In this document: one piece after another, positions 8,644-17,142 of the stretch
Layout: every line of letters begins with the position of its first letter
Numbering within the stretch: position 1 is the first letter of the stretch
From: YC2-FULL-38-9 sp964629635
GTDB taxonomy: Bacteria > Patescibacteriota > Microgenomatia > UBA1406 > GWC2-37-13
Assembly: GCA_964629635.1 (NCBI GenBank)
Contig: CAZVQS010000001.1
Span: 496,001 to 560,000 of the forward strand
Direction of reading: 5' to 3'
DNA length: 64,000 bases
The notes under the pieces: model-generated
What the model was told of the DNA's origin: nothing
Databases searched by the model: none
Seen by the model: the letters and a program-made list of their open reading frames with translations, nothing else
Program-made: the position numbers and the translations under genes

Positions 8644-10554
8644 TTAATCACTAAGTTTAATTAATGTATTTTCTTTACTATCTTGTATAAATTGAAAAAA
8701 ATTATTTTTATTAACATTTTTTTTAGCAAAATCATACATTATTGGGTGATCAGTCGAAAATATGAAAAGTTGTTTAAAAGGCATGTATTTAGGAAGCATA
8801 CTTAAAAAGTTACTTTTTACTTCTTCATCAAGATTTTCCAATGGGCCATCAATAAATACTGGAACATTTTTAAAACCACTCAACTCAGCAAGAGTCTTTA
8901 TTGTTGCTAAAGCCAGTATTTTTGTTTGGCCTGTTGAAAGGCGATTAAAATGATTTACTTCCTGATTATCCTTTAATACAGATACTTCATATTCTTTAGA
9001 AAATGTTATGTTTTTGAATTTACTTTTATCCCACATTAGTTGATTAAAATAGGTGCTTGTTTTTGAAGAAACCATTTCTCTAATTTCGTCAATCATCTTT
9101 TTTCGTATTAAATCTATGTTTGCTTTTGCTTCTTTTACGAATTCGTATTTTGTTTGAATATTTTTGTTCTTGTTTTTTTCACTGTTTAATTTATCAAGAC
9201 GAGTTGAGTGTTCTTTTATTTGGGCTTCGTAAATTGAGATTTGCGTTTTACATGACCCTATCTCTTGGTGTATTTTTTCAACATCTTCACTAAACTTCTG
9301 AATTGTTCTTTCAAGATTACCCACTCCAATATCTTGAGCGCCTTTTAATTTGTCGCTTATTTCTTTTAGTTTTTGTTGATAGATAGTTTTCTGTTCAATT
9401 TCACTAGCTACTCTTTTTCGAATTACAGCTAAATATTGAGGCCATTCGCTTAAGTCTCTTAATATTAAATTCAATTCAGCTTTATCATCTATTAAGAAAG
9501 ACCTATTATCTAAAGGCTCAACTTCTTCGAGCAATTTAACTAGACAAGCATGTTCTTTACTATTTAACTCAATAACAGTACCACAGATGCATTTTTTTAT
9601 ATCAACGATCTCTCTAATAAATGTCGGCTTAATTTTAGGAGGCAATTTTCCTTTAAGACTTGATTCAGTTATTTTATTGCTAACTTGGACTAGGAAGTCT
9701 TGAATAAAATAGAATGATGCATTTTTTAGTATTGAGTCGTTTATTTGTTTTTGATATATCTTGGTTCGTTCCTCAGATTCATTTAAGAGTTGACTCAAAT
9801 TCTGACGTTGGACTTGTAAATCTTTATATTTTGAGTTAATAGCTAGTTCCTTCATCAAGTCAGCAATGTTCTCCCTAGTCACTCCTAGTAATTCTTGCTT
9901 GTTCAGTAGTTGCTTTGCAAGTGAGTCCCTGTTTTCTATTAATTTATTAAGTTGGCTATTTAATATCGAAGTTTCAGGTAGATCTTTACTAAGAGATTTC
10001 CGATAGTCTGACTCCATTCTTTCAAGATGTTCGATTGATTTATCCAAGAGTTCGACATTCGAAACTTTCATAATTCCCTCTTTAAGATTATCAGCATAAT
10101 CCCCTTTAAATAGATTTTGCACGGCTTCCCCGTCAAAAAAGAAAAATCTACTAACAGACTCAGGTAAAAAATTATTTAGTATGAGTGAAGGTGATTCGTA
10201 AGGATCCCAATTTTCTCCATTCTTAATCATTACAGTAAATACTGGGCTTTCGTTATTTTTTATTGATCTTTGAAAAAAGAAACGCTTATCATCCTGCTCG
10301 ATTTCAATGCTAACTTTTACTTCTTTATCTTTATTTTGAATTAATGCGCTTTCATTTAGCAATCCTTTTTCTTCATCGTGAAACTTAAATGGTTGTTTTT
10401 CATATAAACACCAACAAATTGCGTTAAGAAAATTAGACTTTCCCATTCCATTCTTACCTATAAAAAGAAAAACTCCTTGTTTGCTATCGAATTGCAGGTT
10501 AATATTTTGAAACTGCCGAAAGTTTTTTATTGTAATACGTTTGATTCCAAGCAT
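8644..10554 (-). CDS. DndD/Rad50-like SMC-family ATPase with zinc hook
   Basis: 636 residues. Walker A is GKNGMGKSN (33-41), after IKNFRQFQ, the usual 'F-R-x-F' entry of SMC/RecF proteins. Long coiled coils flank a hook at residues ~322-324 (CICG). The C-terminal head has a signature-like LSTGQTKILALATIK and Walker B VFIDGPLENLDEE (D near 569). Length and layout match DndD-type ATPases. It starts in a TAATG overlap with the 61-residue gene. There are no DndB/C/E sulfur-transfer genes nearby, so it is not a phosphorothioation locus. Likely role: DNA-end or invader sensing in the island's defence module (inference). Confidence 0.85.
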   Translation of the reverse strand: MLGIKRITIKNFRQFQNINLQFDSKQGVFLFIGKNGMGKSNFLNAICWCLYEKQPFKFHDEEKGLLNESALIQNKDKEVKVSIEIEQDDKRFFFQRSIKNNESPVFTVMIKNGENWDPYESPSLILNNFLPESVSRFFFFDGEAVQNLFKGDYADNLKEGIMKVSNVELLDKSIEHLERMESDYRKSLSKDLPETSILNSQLNKLIENRDSLAKQLLNKQELLGVTRENIADLMKELAINSKYKDLQVQRQNLSQLLNESEERTKIYQKQINDSILKNASFYFIQDFLVQVSNKITESSLKGKLPPKIKPTFIREIVDIKKCICGTVIELNSKEHACLVKLLEEVEPLDNRSFLIDDKAELNLILRDLSEWPQYLAVIRKRVASEIEQKTIYQQKLKEISDKLKGAQDIGVGNLERTIQKFSEDVEKIHQEIGSCKTQISIYEAQIKEHSTRLDKLNSEKNKNKNIQTKYEFVKEAKANIDLIRKKMIDEIREMVSSKTSTYFNQLMWDKSKFKNITFSKEYEVSVLKDNQEVNHFNRLSTGQTKILALATIKTLAELSGFKNVPVFIDGPLENLDEEVKSNFLSMLPKYMPFKQLFIFSTDHPIMYDFAKKNVNKNNFFQFIQDSKENTLIKLSD

Positions 10555-10739
10555 TATTCTTCAACCAGAATGAGTAATTCTGTCAATTGTGTTTCTATTT
10601 CATTTTTATATGCGTATTGTTCCTTATCTTCATGATTCTTTTCGAAGTCAATGATCCATTTTAAGAAGAGTCTCATGTCTTTAGAAGCGTTATCTAAACT
10701 ATCAATTTCTTCAAAGATCGTTTTGTTAACTTTTGTCAT
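10554..10739 (-). CDS. Unknown 61-residue acidic helical protein
   Basis: 61 residues, acidic and predicted all-helical (EEIDSLDNASKDMRLFLKWIIDFEK...), no motif recognised. It sits between the helicase (7 bases downstream of its stop) and the ATPase (1-base TAATG overlap). This position in a tightly coupled operon is the main reason to accept it as a gene. It could be an adaptor or an inhibitor of the neighbouring enzymes. Confidence 0.6.
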   Translation of the reverse strand: MTKVNKTIFEEIDSLDNASKDMRLFLKWIIDFEKNHEDKEQYAYKNEIETQLTELLILVEE

Positions 10740-10746
10740 ACAAGTA

Positions 10747-12771
10747 TTAGTTTAAGTATACATGATATTTAAGCATTATTTTTGTCAACACGTTCAATAC
10801 AGAGGCTCTATTTAAGCAAATATTTAAAAAATCCGCAGCTCGTTTCAATTCTTTTTGAAGAATAATTTGTTCTAGTTTCTTTAATTTATCATTTGATATC
10901 GTGATAGGTGGTAACACTATATAGTCATAAATTATCGATTTAGCTTTACCGGGATATTTCCGCAATACTCTTCCTCTTCTTTGAATATACTCTCGATCAC
11001 TTGAAGAGCTAGCCATAATAATTGCAGAGCGAGTTGAGGGCACATCTACTCCTTCGTCTAAGCACTTCATTGCAATCAAGCATTGGTATAGTCCCTTATC
11101 AAATTTATCTAGTATGAGTCTCCTCTCTTCTATGCCTTCTTGTGAAGTAAATCTATGAGAAATAATACCTTTCGAATTTAATATTTGCTGTGTATGTTCG
11201 AGTTGTTTTGTGTTATCACAATAGATTAGTAGATGATCTGCGTCTTTGCCAAAGCTGTCAATAAGTTCTTCTAAATCCTTAAACTTATTAACGCAGTTTT
11301 TAATTATTCTGCTTCTTTTTATTAGTAGTCGCTTTAAGTATTGATTTAAGTCAGCATCCTCTGTTGTTCCAAATAATTTCCTTGATATTTCGAGGTAATC
11401 ATTAAACTCTTCGTTTGTCATTTCAACAAATCTTGGATGATACTCATAAGGAGTTAATTTTTCGTTACGAATCGCCGTTTCTATATTATAAGAAAATACG
11501 ACTTTGTTGAAATATTCTTCAATTTTTTTCGTTCCTTCATCATCAAAGTATCGTAGTGGGGTAGCACTAAGTCCTAGTCGCATTTGAATGTTTGTCAACA
11601 TACCCTTACTTAACTCAGCAGCTCCAAAGTTATGTACCTCATCAGCAATAAGAAGGTAGGGTCGATTTTTGTTATATTCTTTTTGAAAAATTAAACTAAA
11701 GTCTTCTGATGCTAAAGAATTATATGAAGTTACCGTAACCACATTACGGATAAACCCATCATTATAGTGTGCTAGTGCACTTTTTAATTCATATCGCCAT
11801 TTTGGATTATTACTATAAGCTTGGATTAACATTGTATTAGGGCATACTCTATGTATTTCAGTAGCCCACTGTGTTAATAAGTGCTTATAAGGAACAGCTA
11901 TTATAGTGCAACATTCTTTTTTTTCTTGACTTATTTTATTTATCGCACTAATAGCAGTAAAAGTTTTGCCTGTACCTGTAGCCATAGCTAGTATGCCTTT
12001 ATATCTATTCTTAGTCCAAGCATTTAAGGCTTCAATTTGATAGTCAAATAATTGTTTTCCTTTAGTATGTTTTAGTTTAGATACTAACTCCGTATATTCT
12101 TTATCTGTTGGTTTAATTGTAATTATTCTTTGCTTTATTGCGTCAGGCAGATTGATGACGGTGAAATTTCTTGATTTATTATTCCAATAATTGTCAAATT
12201 TGGACATGTCGTTAGTCAAATAGCTTCTTTCTTCTGGTATCCAACTTCGGAACAATTTAAATTCTTCTATGTTGTTTAGCCATCCACCAATACTTTCATT
12301 GATTGATCCACTAAAAGCGATAGTATCATTATTTGAATCCTGAAGGATGCCGATTTTTTCGTGAAATATAGCTGATTTACTTTCAGGTATTATTGCTATT
12401 TTAATCCTTAGCTTTTCATTAGCAATAAGCCAGGACATAATTCGGAGATGGTCTTTCTCAATAGTATCTTGGATATTATTTGGATCGAATAAGAGACGAT
12501 CAGCCATGAATTTAGCTTTATCAATAGACGATGATACAAAAGCTCGATAATCATTTTCAGAAAGTGTTGCGCCGATAATTAAATAATAGATGCCATTATT
12601 ACATACAAAATGCGATATCCCTTTTGCGGCTATTAAAAGTGATGCAGATGAGAAATATCCTGATATTCGTCTATATGATATTGAGTTAGATAATACAGGG
12701 ATGTAAAAGTCATTTAGAAGATCATCTCGGTCGGAGTCATAAACTTGCTTTAGATTCAGTTTTCTAAACAT
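10747..12771 (-). CDS. Phospholipase-D-like nuclease fused to a superfamily 2 DEAD/DEAH helicase
   Basis: 674 residues. The N-terminal ~200 residues carry a PLD half-site: H137-x-K (FHEKIGIL) followed by GSINES. The helicase core has Walker A MATGTGKTF (K near 269), Walker B/motif II DEVH (D near 377), motif III LSATP and motif VI QRRGRVLRK (from ~597). This is the PLDc_2 plus ResIII-helicase architecture seen in restriction and defence loci. One PLD half-site implies dimerisation for cleavage. It lies between the methyltransferase (23 bases) and the 61-residue gene. Likely the DNA-translocating, cutting effector of the module. Confidence 0.85.
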   Translation of the reverse strand: MFRKLNLKQVYDSDRDDLLNDFYIPVLSNSISYRRISGYFSSASLLIAAKGISHFVCNNGIYYLIIGATLSENDYRAFVSSSIDKAKFMADRLLFDPNNIQDTIEKDHLRIMSWLIANEKLRIKIAIIPESKSAIFHEKIGILQDSNNDTIAFSGSINESIGGWLNNIEEFKLFRSWIPEERSYLTNDMSKFDNYWNNKSRNFTVINLPDAIKQRIITIKPTDKEYTELVSKLKHTKGKQLFDYQIEALNAWTKNRYKGILAMATGTGKTFTAISAINKISQEKKECCTIIAVPYKHLLTQWATEIHRVCPNTMLIQAYSNNPKWRYELKSALAHYNDGFIRNVVTVTSYNSLASEDFSLIFQKEYNKNRPYLLIADEVHNFGAAELSKGMLTNIQMRLGLSATPLRYFDDEGTKKIEEYFNKVVFSYNIETAIRNEKLTPYEYHPRFVEMTNEEFNDYLEISRKLFGTTEDADLNQYLKRLLIKRSRIIKNCVNKFKDLEELIDSFGKDADHLLIYCDNTKQLEHTQQILNSKGIISHRFTSQEGIEERRLILDKFDKGLYQCLIAMKCLDEGVDVPSTRSAIIMASSSSDREYIQRRGRVLRKYPGKAKSIIYDYIVLPPITISNDKLKKLEQIILQKELKRAADFLNICLNRASVLNVLTKIMLKYHVYLN

Positions 12772-12793
12772 AATAGAAGCTCAATTATCGATT

Positions 12794-14143
12794 TTACTTT
12801 CTTTTGTTTTTGCAAATTATTACATATTCGTTTACTTTATTATTTCTTTCACCATTATGTTTAAATTTAGAGCCTTGAGCCGAGTGATAATGACCATTCT
12901 GCACTTGTACGGTATGATAATATTTCTCGACAATAGAAATTAATCTATCGATAGGTTTCAAAAGACTAGTGTCCGAGTAGCTAATTGCAATCGGCGCTTT
13001 AGTGCAAGAAGAAATGGTGCTAAAAAGATCCGAAAATGCTTTTTCTGCTTGAGTAGTTTGAGAAAAATCAGATTGTATTCTTTTCGTTCTGTATCCACCT
13101 TTAACTTTATTACTAGTAACAATATTTACGCTAATTTCTGGATAATCATATTTTACCAACGTTTCAGGTATATGATAATAACGGCTATATTGTGCGTTTG
13201 TATATGGAGGATCTATGTATATTAGTTTTACCTTTTTTAATACCCCTTTCCTATCGAGAGTATGTATTAAATCTTTAGCATCTTGGCAATATACTTGGTT
13301 GTTCCAAGCTTTTTGAACTATGATTTTTTCAAAGTCATCTATTTTTTTTAGAAAATGAGTCATTATTGACTCTTTTCGTTTTTTAAAAATTATTTGACTA
13401 TGTTTTTGATTGTATTCTAGATACTCTGCAAAATGGCCTGTACTGTTTACCACCTGACTTAAAGCGTACATTAAACAGGAGAGATATACGTCTCTTCTAA
13501 TAGGGTTTTTTTCTTTATCTATGGCATATCGTAGGCTATCTATTTCAACACATTGAGAAAGGCTAAAAAAAGAATTTGCATAATAAGTTGAGAATAATAT
13601 ATAGGGTATCTTATTAATTTTTTTTCGATATATTTGAATATTTTTTTCTGACAAAAGTTTTTTAATGTTATATTTGTCATTATGAACAGGTTTAATATAA
13701 GTTGGAAATGAGTTTACAAACACCCTATATTGACCATATCTATGCTTGGTAAGCATTTCATTCTCGTCCTTAAGAGCTTTCAAGAATATGCGTGACAGAA
13801 GGTTTTTATTATAAGTGTAGAAGGAGCTTAAAGTTCTACTAAAATCACTTGAATTAAACGGGTCATTGAATTTTAATAGTGCTCTAGATATGGTTGTCGA
13901 ATATGATTGAATATCATTTGCAATTATTTTATTTGTCTTTTTTAAAGCATAACCTACTGAAGAAGTGCCGGCAAAGAGATCAATAATTGTGTCTCCATGT
14001 TTTATATTACTCCTGAGAATGGGCATTAACCATTTTAATAATCCTTTTTTATTACCCATGTATTTTAAAATTGATATACAATGAATCTCTTCATTATTCG
14101 ATTGATTGATAGTCGCATTATTATGAACTACTACGTTTTTCAT
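12794..14143 (-). CDS. D12-class N6-adenine DNA methyltransferase
   Basis: 449 residues. Motifs: KYMGNKKGLL at the start (SAM-binding motif X type), DLFAGTSSVGYAL near residue 55 (motif I) and DPPYTNAQYSRYY near residue 311 (catalytic motif IV). The order X-I-IV is that of the Dam/D12 (alpha) class. It is larger than Dam (~280 residues), the extra length lying between motifs I and IV and probably holding the target recognition domain. It is first in the operon and AT-rich like the rest of the island. It would mark host DNA for protection from the PLD-helicase/ATPase module (inference). Confidence 0.85.
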   Translation of the reverse strand: MKNVVVHNNATINQSNNEEIHCISILKYMGNKKGLLKWLMPILRSNIKHGDTIIDLFAGTSSVGYALKKTNKIIANDIQSYSTTISRALLKFNDPFNSSDFSRTLSSFYTYNKNLLSRIFLKALKDENEMLTKHRYGQYRVFVNSFPTYIKPVHNDKYNIKKLLSEKNIQIYRKKINKIPYILFSTYYANSFFSLSQCVEIDSLRYAIDKEKNPIRRDVYLSCLMYALSQVVNSTGHFAEYLEYNQKHSQIIFKKRKESIMTHFLKKIDDFEKIIVQKAWNNQVYCQDAKDLIHTLDRKGVLKKVKLIYIDPPYTNAQYSRYYHIPETLVKYDYPEISVNIVTSNKVKGGYRTKRIQSDFSQTTQAEKAFSDLFSTISSCTKAPIAISYSDTSLLKPIDRLISIVEKYYHTVQVQNGHYHSAQGSKFKHNGERNNKVNEYVIICKNKRK

Positions 14144-14159
14144 GATGATAATGTAAATT

Positions 14160-14726
14160 TTACTCTTTTTTGTAGATTCTTTGTAGAGTCTTATCTAAAT
14201 TCAATCCATTAAGTAGTAATAGAAATTGGGAGTAGCTTTTTGTAATGAAGAGTTTTTTTGCCTGGTGAGTAAAAGAGGTAACATGTGAGGGATTTTGAGC
14301 TGAGAAGAATGTACGTATAGTACATAATCTCATTATAGAAGGTGCGAAGCCGTTCCGTAGCTTTAGCGAAGGATGGTTGGGGGACATGGATTCCCCTCGA
14401 CAAGCTCGGGACAAGCTCACAGGTTCTTCATCCATCTCATTTACTTCGTCAAACTCAGCGCCATAATTCAATCCTTTTGATCCGTCAATAAGTTTCTGCT
14501 TCTTTGCATGGCTCCATTTTTTTAACTGGCGTTCGCGGGCAGCGGCTGCATATTTATTCCCATATTTCTCAAAGTAAACCAATTGTATATCTGTAAACTT
14601 TTTCGTAAAGGTCGTAGTTCCTTGCCGATGCCCGCTCAACCGACTTTTCAACTTATTGGTGATACCAATATAAAACGTTTTATCGTCGTAAAGAAGCATA
14701 TAAACATACCAGGTTTCGGTGAGCAT
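14160..14726 (-). CDS. GIY-YIG nuclease with aberrant C-terminal extension
   Basis: 188 residues as read. Residues 6-90 are a normal URI-type GIY-YIG domain: WYVYMLL...FYIGIT, SGHRQG, ARERQLKKW with the catalytic-type E. Family members normally end near residue 95. Here reading continues through a repeat (SLSRACRGESMSPNHPSLKLR) that is the antisense of a duplicated tRNA end, and then through a second, decayed GIY-YIG gene read out of frame (MYYTYILLSSK in the neighbouring frame, around 14323). The last ~85 residues are probably meaningless sequence added by rearrangement. Confidence 0.6.
   Translation of the reverse strand: MLTETWYVYMLLYDDKTFYIGITNKLKSRLSGHRQGTTTFTKKFTDIQLVYFEKYGNKYAAAARERQLKKWSHAKKQKLIDGSKGLNYGAEFDEVNEMDEEPVSLSRACRGESMSPNHPSLKLRNGFAPSIMRLCTIRTFFSAQNPSHVTSFTHQAKKLFITKSYSQFLLLLNGLNLDKTLQRIYKKE
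14376..14393 (-). repeat. Copy of the tRNA-Gln 3' end (att-like direct repeat, distal copy)
   Basis: GTTGGGGGACATGGATTC, identical to 14761-14778, which is the 3' end of the tRNA-Gln gene. Weaker similarity (a GCGAAG stretch with a short indel) continues outward. Duplication of a tRNA 3' end is the footprint of tyrosine-recombinase integration, but no integrase gene remains. Confidence 0.6.
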
Positions 14727-14760
14727 GATAGGGTATGGTTCGCGCCGAGTTTGGCGAAGT

Positions 14761-14778
14761 GTTGGGGGACATGGATTC
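14761..14778 (-). repeat. att-like direct repeat, tRNA copy
   Basis: The proximal copy of the 18-bp repeat, lying within the T-arm/acceptor 3' end of tRNA-Gln. The two copies bracket the GIY-YIG gene. Confidence 0.6.
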
Positions 14779-14832
14779 GAACCATGACAATCAGCTCCAA
14801 AGGCTGAGGTCCTACCATTAGACGATCCCCCA
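14762..14832 (-). tRNA. tRNA-Gln (anticodon UUG)
   Basis: 71-nt cloverleaf on the minus strand. Acceptor TGGGGGA pairs with TCCCCCA; the D-arm holds TAATGGTAG; the anticodon stem-loop is TCAGC-CTTTGGA-GCTGA with anticodon TTG; the T-arm is CATGG-TTCGAAT-CCATG; the discriminator is A. CCA is not encoded. U1 and the D-loop sequence match bacterial glutamine tRNAs. Confidence 0.95.
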
Positions 14833-14897
14833 AATAGGGTATTTCTAGCCTCTATTTTACCAGAAAAAGGCCGCTCCGGAGCAGGGGATTGGAGTGA

Positions 14898-17117
14898 TTA
14901 GCCAAGGTTGACCAGCGTCTTGAGAAGCTCCGCGGACCAGCGGTAGATGTTGTAGGACTGGACGGATTCGCGCATCTGCTTCATGCGGTATTTCTGCTCA
15001 ACGAGATTCATCTGGAGCGCGGTATGTATGGCCTGGGACAGCTCGTCGATGTCATAGGGGTTGATGACGAGCGCTTTTTTCAGTTCCCGGGATGCGCCCG
15101 CGAACTTGCTTAAAACCAGCACGCCCTTTTCGTCGCTTCGCGCCGCAATGTATTCTTTCGCGACCAGATTCATGCCGTCATGAAGGGATGTCACGACGCA
15201 CACGTTTGCGAGGCGGTAGAACTTGTTTATCTCCTCATGCGCATGGTGTTTTTTGAGCAGTACGATCGGTTTCCAGCCGTTTTTGCGGAACTTAGCGTTT
15301 ATCCGTTTCACTTCCTGTTCCACATCATTTTCCAGCCGGTGGTATGCCTCGATCTGACTCCTGCTCTGGGGCGCGATCTGGATGAAGGTGAAATTCTCCT
15401 TATACTGCGGTTCTTTTTCCAGAAGCTGTTCGATGGCGCGCAGCCGTTCAAGGATTCCTTTCGTATAGTCGAGCCGGTCAACCCCGACTCCCACGTATTT
15501 CGTGCGGGGGATTTCGTATTCGTCAAGGATCGCGCGCTTGTCCTCATCCTCTTTTGCGGGTTTGGGGAAGGCGATGCTGATGGGGAAGGGTTTCACCATG
15601 GTTTTATGGGAATTTTTCGTGATCGAAAACTGCTCAAGATCAATGAGCGACTCAAGCTCCCGGCCGACCGTTTCGATGAAGTTGTTGCAGTGAAGCTGCG
15701 TGTGGAAGCCGACTAAATCCGCACCCAGCATTCCGTCCAGTATCTCCGCGCGGTTCGGGCAGATGCCGAAGGCTTCCGCGTTGGGCCAGGGGATATGCCA
15801 GAAAAGCGCAATCTGCGCGTCGGGCCGGGCGTTTTTGATCATGCGGGGCAGCAGGCTGAAATGGAAGTCCTGCACGATAATGAGTGGTTCGTGGACGCCT
15901 TTTATTTCCCTGAGGATTTCTTTCGCGAACTTGCCGTTGACCGCCTGGTACTGGTTCCAGTCCTCCTCGCGGAACACCGGGCGGGTATGGGCCATGTGGC
16001 ATAAGGGCCAGATGCCTTCGTTTGAGTAGCCGTAGTAGTATTTATCCTCTTCCTCTTTCGTGAGCCAGATGCGTTTGAGGGTGTACTTGGGATCGTCCGG
16101 CGGAACCGCTACTTTGTTATGTTCATCGACCGTCAGTTTGTCCGCGTCTCCGCTCGCGGATGCGATCCATGTGCCGCCGCAGGACTGGATCATGGGTTCG
16201 ATCGCGGTCACCATGCCGGAGGCGGGGACATACCAGGTTATCTCCTTGCCCTTTTTCGTGTGGATGTAGGGCTCGCGGTTTGAAACGACGAATATGGTGC
16301 GGTTTTTGAGGATCTGTTTCGCGTACTCAAAAAGCCGCTGCTGGGTCCAGGGCGATTCGATTTTTTCAAGCCGGAGCTTCGCTTCCTCGCTTGCGACCTG
16401 GCGGGCTTCATGCAGGCTTTCCCCGATGCGCGCGATTTCCTTGATGAGGGGGCGGAACAGGAAGTTGTCCGGCAGCCTCCGGTCCTTCGGATCACCGGTC
16501 GTCAGCCGCGTGAGCCGGATGGTGTCGACCAGATCCCGCACCGGCTTGAGGACAATGAACCGCAAAGTCAAAAACACGGCAAGGAGAATGAGGGACGCCT
16601 GCGCGCCCAGATACAGGAAATTGTTTTTCCAGATCTGCCCCAGCTGGTCATCGATAAACCCCGCGTTCTGCAAAAGGGCTAGGGAGCCGGCAACTTCCCG
16701 GTCCCGGTGCACCGGAATCGCCAGCACATAGGTGCGGCGGGAATTGATGCGCATGAAACGCCCCGCGGCTCCGTCGCTGTCCATCGCATTTGCGGCTAGT
16801 GAGTTTATCTGGTTTGTATTGCGGGGCAGGCCGGATGAGGAGGCGACCAGCGTGTCCTTGTTGCTGTAAAGGAGCGCGCCGACCAGCCGCTTTTCCCGGA
16901 CAAAGCCCGAAAGAAGCGGTTGCATGCTCGCGGAATCGGTCGCGCTTGGGGCTGACTCCACCTGCACGCGCACGGTTTCCGACAGGAGGGACGTGCGGTA
17001 CTGCAGATCGGTCAGGAGCCGCTGCTCTTCGCGGGAGACCTGCTGCACGGTAAAGCCAAGCGTTACGAGCGTAACCAGAAGGACAAGTATAAGAGATGTC
17101 AGGAGTGTCTGTTTCAT
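14898..17117 (-). CDS. otsA: Trehalose-6-phosphate synthase (GT20) with membrane sensor-like N-terminus
   Basis: 739 residues, versus ~470 for ordinary OtsA. Residues 7-25 and ~166-188 are membrane segments flanking a ~140-residue extracytoplasmic domain. A HAMP-like linker (~189-250, KPVRDLVDTIRLT) follows. The GT20 domain starts near residue 273 (IFVVSNREPY) and has WHIPWP, GVDRLDYTKG and SLHDGMNLVAKEY, including donor- and acceptor-binding residues. It should make trehalose-6-phosphate from a nucleotide-activated glucose and glucose-6-phosphate on the inner face of the membrane. No trehalose-6-phosphatase (OtsB) is nearby. A TATAAT lies 24 bases before the ATG without a Shine-Dalgarno. Confidence 0.85.
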   Translation of the reverse strand: MKQTLLTSLILVLLVTLVTLGFTVQQVSREEQRLLTDLQYRTSLLSETVRVQVESAPSATDSASMQPLLSGFVREKRLVGALLYSNKDTLVASSSGLPRNTNQINSLAANAMDSDGAAGRFMRINSRRTYVLAIPVHRDREVAGSLALLQNAGFIDDQLGQIWKNNFLYLGAQASLILLAVFLTLRFIVLKPVRDLVDTIRLTRLTTGDPKDRRLPDNFLFRPLIKEIARIGESLHEARQVASEEAKLRLEKIESPWTQQRLFEYAKQILKNRTIFVVSNREPYIHTKKGKEITWYVPASGMVTAIEPMIQSCGGTWIASASGDADKLTVDEHNKVAVPPDDPKYTLKRIWLTKEEEDKYYYGYSNEGIWPLCHMAHTRPVFREEDWNQYQAVNGKFAKEILREIKGVHEPLIIVQDFHFSLLPRMIKNARPDAQIALFWHIPWPNAEAFGICPNRAEILDGMLGADLVGFHTQLHCNNFIETVGRELESLIDLEQFSITKNSHKTMVKPFPISIAFPKPAKEDEDKRAILDEYEIPRTKYVGVGVDRLDYTKGILERLRAIEQLLEKEPQYKENFTFIQIAPQSRSQIEAYHRLENDVEQEVKRINAKFRKNGWKPIVLLKKHHAHEEINKFYRLANVCVVTSLHDGMNLVAKEYIAARSDEKGVLVLSKFAGASRELKKALVINPYDIDELSQAIHTALQMNLVEQKYRMKQMRESVQSYNIYRWSAELLKTLVNLG

Positions 17118-17142
17118 AATGAAAAACCGCGACGGAGGAGTA

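Noticed and set aside
8644..10554. Dnd phosphorothioation system
   Set aside because: The ATPase is DndD-like, but no DndA/B/C/E sulfur-transfer genes are present and the neighbours are a methyltransferase and a helicase.
8220..14143. DISARM or BREX
   Set aside because: DISARM needs a DUF1998 protein with a separate helicase and PLD protein; BREX needs PglZ and a BrxC ATPase. None is found.
14293..14403. Separate intact GIY-YIG gene
   Set aside because: Only the first ~12 residues of the domain (MYYTYILLSSK) are present; the rest is out of frame or missing, so it is a remnant.
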